This document shows, in pieces, positions 34,222-36,469 of a stretch of 36,469 bases of DNA. Positions within the stretch are counted from its first letter, which is position 1. Each line of letters begins with the position of its first letter. This stretch comes from Streptococcaceae bacterium AM104-57 (GTDB taxonomy: Bacteria; Bacillota; Bacilli; Lactobacillales; Streptococcaceae). The notes beneath the pieces are model-generated. The model did no database searches, was not told the origin of the DNA, and saw only the letters and a program-made list of their open reading frames with translations. The stretch spans positions 1 through 36,469 of the forward strand of contig JAQDPW010000025.1 of the NCBI GenBank assembly GCA_027659245.1, given 5' to 3'. Made by a program: the position numbers and the translations under genes.

Positions 34222-35085
34222 ATGGAAAATCTTGGAAAAGTATTTCGTGAATTTCGAACAAGTGGAAATTATTCTTTAAAGGAGGCGGCAGGGGAGTCCT
34301 GTTCAACTTCTCAGTTATCTCGCTTTGAATTAGGAGAGTCTGATCTGGCTGCTTCACGTTTCTTTGAAATATTAGATAATATTCACGTGACGATTGAAAA
34401 TTTCATGGACAAGGCTAGGGATTTCCACAATCATGAACATGTGGCTATGATGGGACAAATTGTGCCTCTTTACTATTCAAATGATATTGCAGGTTTTCAA
34501 AAGCTTCAAAGAGAACAACTTGAAAAGGCTAAGAGTTCGACAAATCCCCTCTATTTTGAGCTGAACTGGATTTTATTACAAGGTCTGATTTGTCAAAGAG
34601 ATTCGAGTTATCATATGAAGCAGGATGATTTGGATAAGGTGGCAGATTATCTCTTTAAAACGGAAGAATGGACCATGTATGAGTTGATTCTTTTCGGGAA
34701 CCTCTATAGTTTCTACGATGTGGAATATGTTACTCGCCTTGGTAGAGAAGTGATGGAGAGGGAGGAATTTTATCAAGAAATTGGACGCCATCGAAAACTG
34801 GTCTTGATTTTAGCTCTTAATTGTTACCAGCATTGTTTAGAGCATCTTTCTTTTGAAAATGCAAGCTATTTTGAGACTTATACAGAGAAGATTATTGGTA
34901 AAGGGATCAAACTATATGAGCGTAATATTTTCCATTATCTAAAAGGCTTTTCCTTGTACCAAAAAGGACAGTGTAAAGAAGGCTGTAAGCAGATGAAAGA
35001 GGCCATGCGTATTTTTGACCTACTAGGTCTTCCAGAGCAAGTAGCCTACTATCAGGAACACTACGAGAAATTTGTCAAAGATTAA
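34222..35085 (+). CDS. Rgg/MutR-family transcriptional regulator
   Basis: The protein has 287 residues. The N-terminal helix-turn-helix (about 1-60, GKVFREFRTSGNYSLKEAAGESCSTSQLSRFELGES) is followed by the C-terminal helical repeat domain, which in Rgg proteins binds short peptides. The start is ATG 34222, with GGAGCAGG just upstream; upstream in-frame codons lie inside the ABC-F gene. I find no adjacent short hydrophobic pheromone gene. The likely target is the following MFS gene, whose promoter has a nearby inverted repeat. It is cotranscribed with the ABC-F gene. Confidence 0.9.
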   Translation: MENLGKVFREFRTSGNYSLKEAAGESCSTSQLSRFELGESDLAASRFFEILDNIHVTIENFMDKARDFHNHEHVAMMGQIVPLYYSNDIAGFQKLQREQLEKAKSSTNPLYFELNWILLQGLICQRDSSYHMKQDDLDKVADYLFKTEEWTMYELILFGNLYSFYDVEYVTRLGREVMEREEFYQEIGRHRKLVLILALNCYQHCLEHLSFENASYFETYTEKIIGKGIKLYERNIFHYLKGFSLYQKGQCKEGCKQMKEAMRIFDLLGLPEQVAYYQEHYEKFVKD

Positions 35086-35105
35086 TTTTCCCAAATAAGG
35101 GAAAA
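35086..35105. repeat. Inverted repeat after rgg
   Basis: TTTTCCC / GGGAAAA with a 6-nt loop, starting right after the rgg stop. It is followed by A-rich rather than T-rich sequence, so it is at best a weak plus-strand terminator. Confidence 0.4.
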
Positions 35106-35124
35106 AATAAAAAGCTCCTTTCAG

Positions 35125-35146
35125 TTTTGATACAATAGTTTCAAAA
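35125..35146 (+). promoter_or_regulatory. MFS gene promoter and candidate operator
   Basis: Extended -10 TGA-TACAAT (TACAAT 35131-35136) lies between the arms of an inverted repeat TTTTGA-N10-TCAAAA (35125-35146). The -35 is poor, suggesting activator dependence; the adjacent Rgg regulator is the natural candidate. Confidence 0.55.
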
Positions 35147-35164
35147 TTTGAGAGGAGTTTTTAT

Positions 35165-36358
35165 ATGAATCGCTATGCAGTACAGTTGATTAGCCGTGGA
35201 GCTGTTAACAAGATAGGGAATATGCTCTATGATTATGGAAATAGTGTCTGGTTGGCGTCCATGGGAACTATCGGACAGACAGTTTTGGGAATGTATCAGA
35301 TTTCTGAACTCGTCACATCTATTCTCGTAAATCCCTTTGGTGGAGTCATTTCAGACCGTTTTTCTCGTCGTAAGATTTTAATGACGACAGACCTTATTTG
35401 TGGGATTCTTTGTCTGGCTATTTCTTTTATAAGAAACGACAGCTGGATGATTGGAGCTTTGATCTTTGCTAATATTGTTCAAGCGATTGCCTTTGCATTT
35501 TCTCGAACTGCCAATAAAGCTATTATCACAGAAGTTGTAGAAAAAGACGAGATAGTGACCTACAATTCACGCTTAGAGTTAGTTTTGCAGGTTGTTGGTG
35601 TTAGTTCTCCTGTGCTTTCTTTCCTTGTTTTACAATTTGCAAGTCTTCATATGACGCTCTTACTAGATGCTCTGACTTTTTTCATTGCTTTTGTTTTAGT
35701 GGCCTTACTTCCAAAAGAAGAACCAAAGGTTCAAGATAAAAAACCTTTTACTGGGAAAGATATTTTTGCGGATATCAAAGATGGCTTGCACTATATCAGG
35801 CATCAAAAAGAAATTTTCTTTCTCTTGTTAGTGGCTTCTAGCGTTAATTTCTTTTTTGCGGCCTTTGAATTTTTGCTCCCTTTTTCAAATAAACTCTATG
35901 GGGTAGACGGAGCCTATGCGACTATCTTAACCATGGGTGCAATTGGCTCAATCATAGGAGCATTGATTGCAAATAAATTTAAATCGAGTATGAATACACT
36001 CTTGTTCTTATTGATCCTCACAGGAGTAGGAGTTTTCATGATGGGCTTACCACTGCCTAATTTTCTTACTTTTTCAGGAAACCTAGTTTGTGAATTATTT
36101 ATGACAATTTTTAATATTCACTTCTTTACTCAGGTACAAACCAAGGTTGATGGAGACTATCTGGGGAGGGTATTGAGCACCATTTTTACACTGGCAATTC
36201 TCTTTATGCCGATTGCGAAAGGGTTAATGACCTTTCTACCGAGCGTCCATTTAGCTTCCTTTTTAATCATCGGACTCGGAGTTATTCTTCTTTCGTTGGT
36301 ATCAATGATCTATATTCAAAGACAGAAGAAGGATGCGAATGAGAAAAACCAAAATTGA
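35165..36358 (+). CDS. MFS drug/metabolite exporter
   Basis: The protein has 397 residues with about twelve transmembrane helices. The loop 2-3 signature is GGVISDRFSRRKIL, the MFS motif A (G-x-x-x-D-R-x-x-R-R). The N-terminus and overall pattern resemble MefA-type exporters, but the substrate cannot be told from sequence. AGAGGAG lies upstream of the ATG. The position after an Rgg regulator suggests regulated export, perhaps of a peptide or toxic compound (inference). Confidence 0.88.
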   Translation: MNRYAVQLISRGAVNKIGNMLYDYGNSVWLASMGTIGQTVLGMYQISELVTSILVNPFGGVISDRFSRRKILMTTDLICGILCLAISFIRNDSWMIGALIFANIVQAIAFAFSRTANKAIITEVVEKDEIVTYNSRLELVLQVVGVSSPVLSFLVLQFASLHMTLLLDALTFFIAFVLVALLPKEEPKVQDKKPFTGKDIFADIKDGLHYIRHQKEIFFLLLVASSVNFFFAAFEFLLPFSNKLYGVDGAYATILTMGAIGSIIGALIANKFKSSMNTLLFLLILTGVGVFMMGLPLPNFLTFSGNLVCELFMTIFNIHFFTQVQTKVDGDYLGRVLSTIFTLAILFMPIAKGLMTFLPSVHLASFLIIGLGVILLSLVSMIYIQRQKKDANEKNQN

Positions 36359-36411
36359 AGATGAAATTGAATAAATCTGCTCATTAAAAAACGTATCGTA
36401 TCAACTCTCTT

Positions 36412-36469
36412 GTGAACTGCACCCCAAAAGTTAGACAGAAAAAATCTAACTTTTGGGGTATTTTTATTA
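36412..36469. mobile_element. Probable end of an IS3-type insertion sequence
   Basis: TGAACTGCACCCCAAAAG begins a perfect 15-bp inverted repeat (ACCCCAAAAGTTAGA at 36421-36435, its complement at 36445-36459, 9-nt loop) followed by TATTTTTATT. Streptococcal IS3-family elements often begin with such an A-C-T-G-C-A-C-C-C-C-A-A-A-A-G terminus. The window stops before any transposase. Alternatively it is the terminator of the MFS gene. Confidence 0.5.

Noticed and set aside
36339..36374. 11-codon frame overlapping the MFS end (possible Rgg pheromone)
   Set aside because: The peptide is highly charged and hydrophilic, unlike SHP pheromones, and lacks a ribosome binding site.

Overview
The window reads as a chromosomal segment of a mitis-group Streptococcus (S. 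mitis / S. oralis / S. infantis-like, close to but distinct from S. pneumoniae). The evidence is the low-GC streptococcal codon style, the walRK-type vicRKX operon, a tarIJ-licABC cluster for choline-decorated teichoic acid, a RocS-type chromosome segregation protein, a pneumococcal-type RUP repeat, and an efe-tat iron/Tat operon. The efe-tat operon is typical of oral streptococci and, as far as I know, absent from S. pneumoniae. Species was not tested by search.

Layout. 1-540: decayed IS4-type transposase. 620-5885 (+): DUF2130 coiled-coil protein and truB, then rocS, then a DnaQ-like exonuclease with a membrane GDPD phosphodiesterase. 5932-6231 (-): YbaB nucleoid protein. 6414-11051 (+): efeO-efeB-efeU-tatC-tatA, with overlapping genes, in which the Dyp peroxidase EfeB carries the twin-arginine signal that TatAC would export. 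11131-15572: a CiaR-type promoter and a second promoter feeding tarI-tarJ-licA-licB-licC, which make CDP-ribitol and CDP-choline for teichoic acid. 15611-17572: PyrR-type attenuator and pyrK-pyrDb. 17638-20154: ribF, a RUP-containing spacer, and an Fe-S-cluster-less mutY. 20219-23076: vicR-vicK-vicX, the essential cell-wall two-component system.

Accessory/defence island, 23107-29955: a relBE-type toxin-antitoxin pair, then a two-subunit restriction-modification-like system. The first subunit is an Eco57I-type N6-adenine methylase. The second is a 1084-residue GIY-YIG + SF2 helicase + partial methylase protein. Between the two genes sits an Abi_2/AbiF-like HEPN gene. It is preceded by a consensus promoter (TTGACA-17-TATAAT) that drives only about 43 nt before a very strong intrinsic terminator-like hairpin. 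This promoter-short structured RNA-hairpin-HEPN toxin layout resembles an RNA-antitoxin module and is the most interesting feature here. It may also gate expression of the downstream helicase/nuclease subunit.

29989-36358: a bacteriocin-accessory-type thioredoxin and phosphoglucomutase on the minus strand, then an ABC-F protein (YdiF type), an Rgg/MutR regulator and an MFS exporter on the plus strand. The right edge shows a perfect 15-bp hairpin that looks like the end of an IS3-type element.

A recurring oddity is that three housekeeping genes (ribF, mutY, ABC-F) have good extended -10 promoters only 6-7 nt upstream of their start codons and no Shine-Dalgarno sequence, so their mRNAs are probably leaderless.
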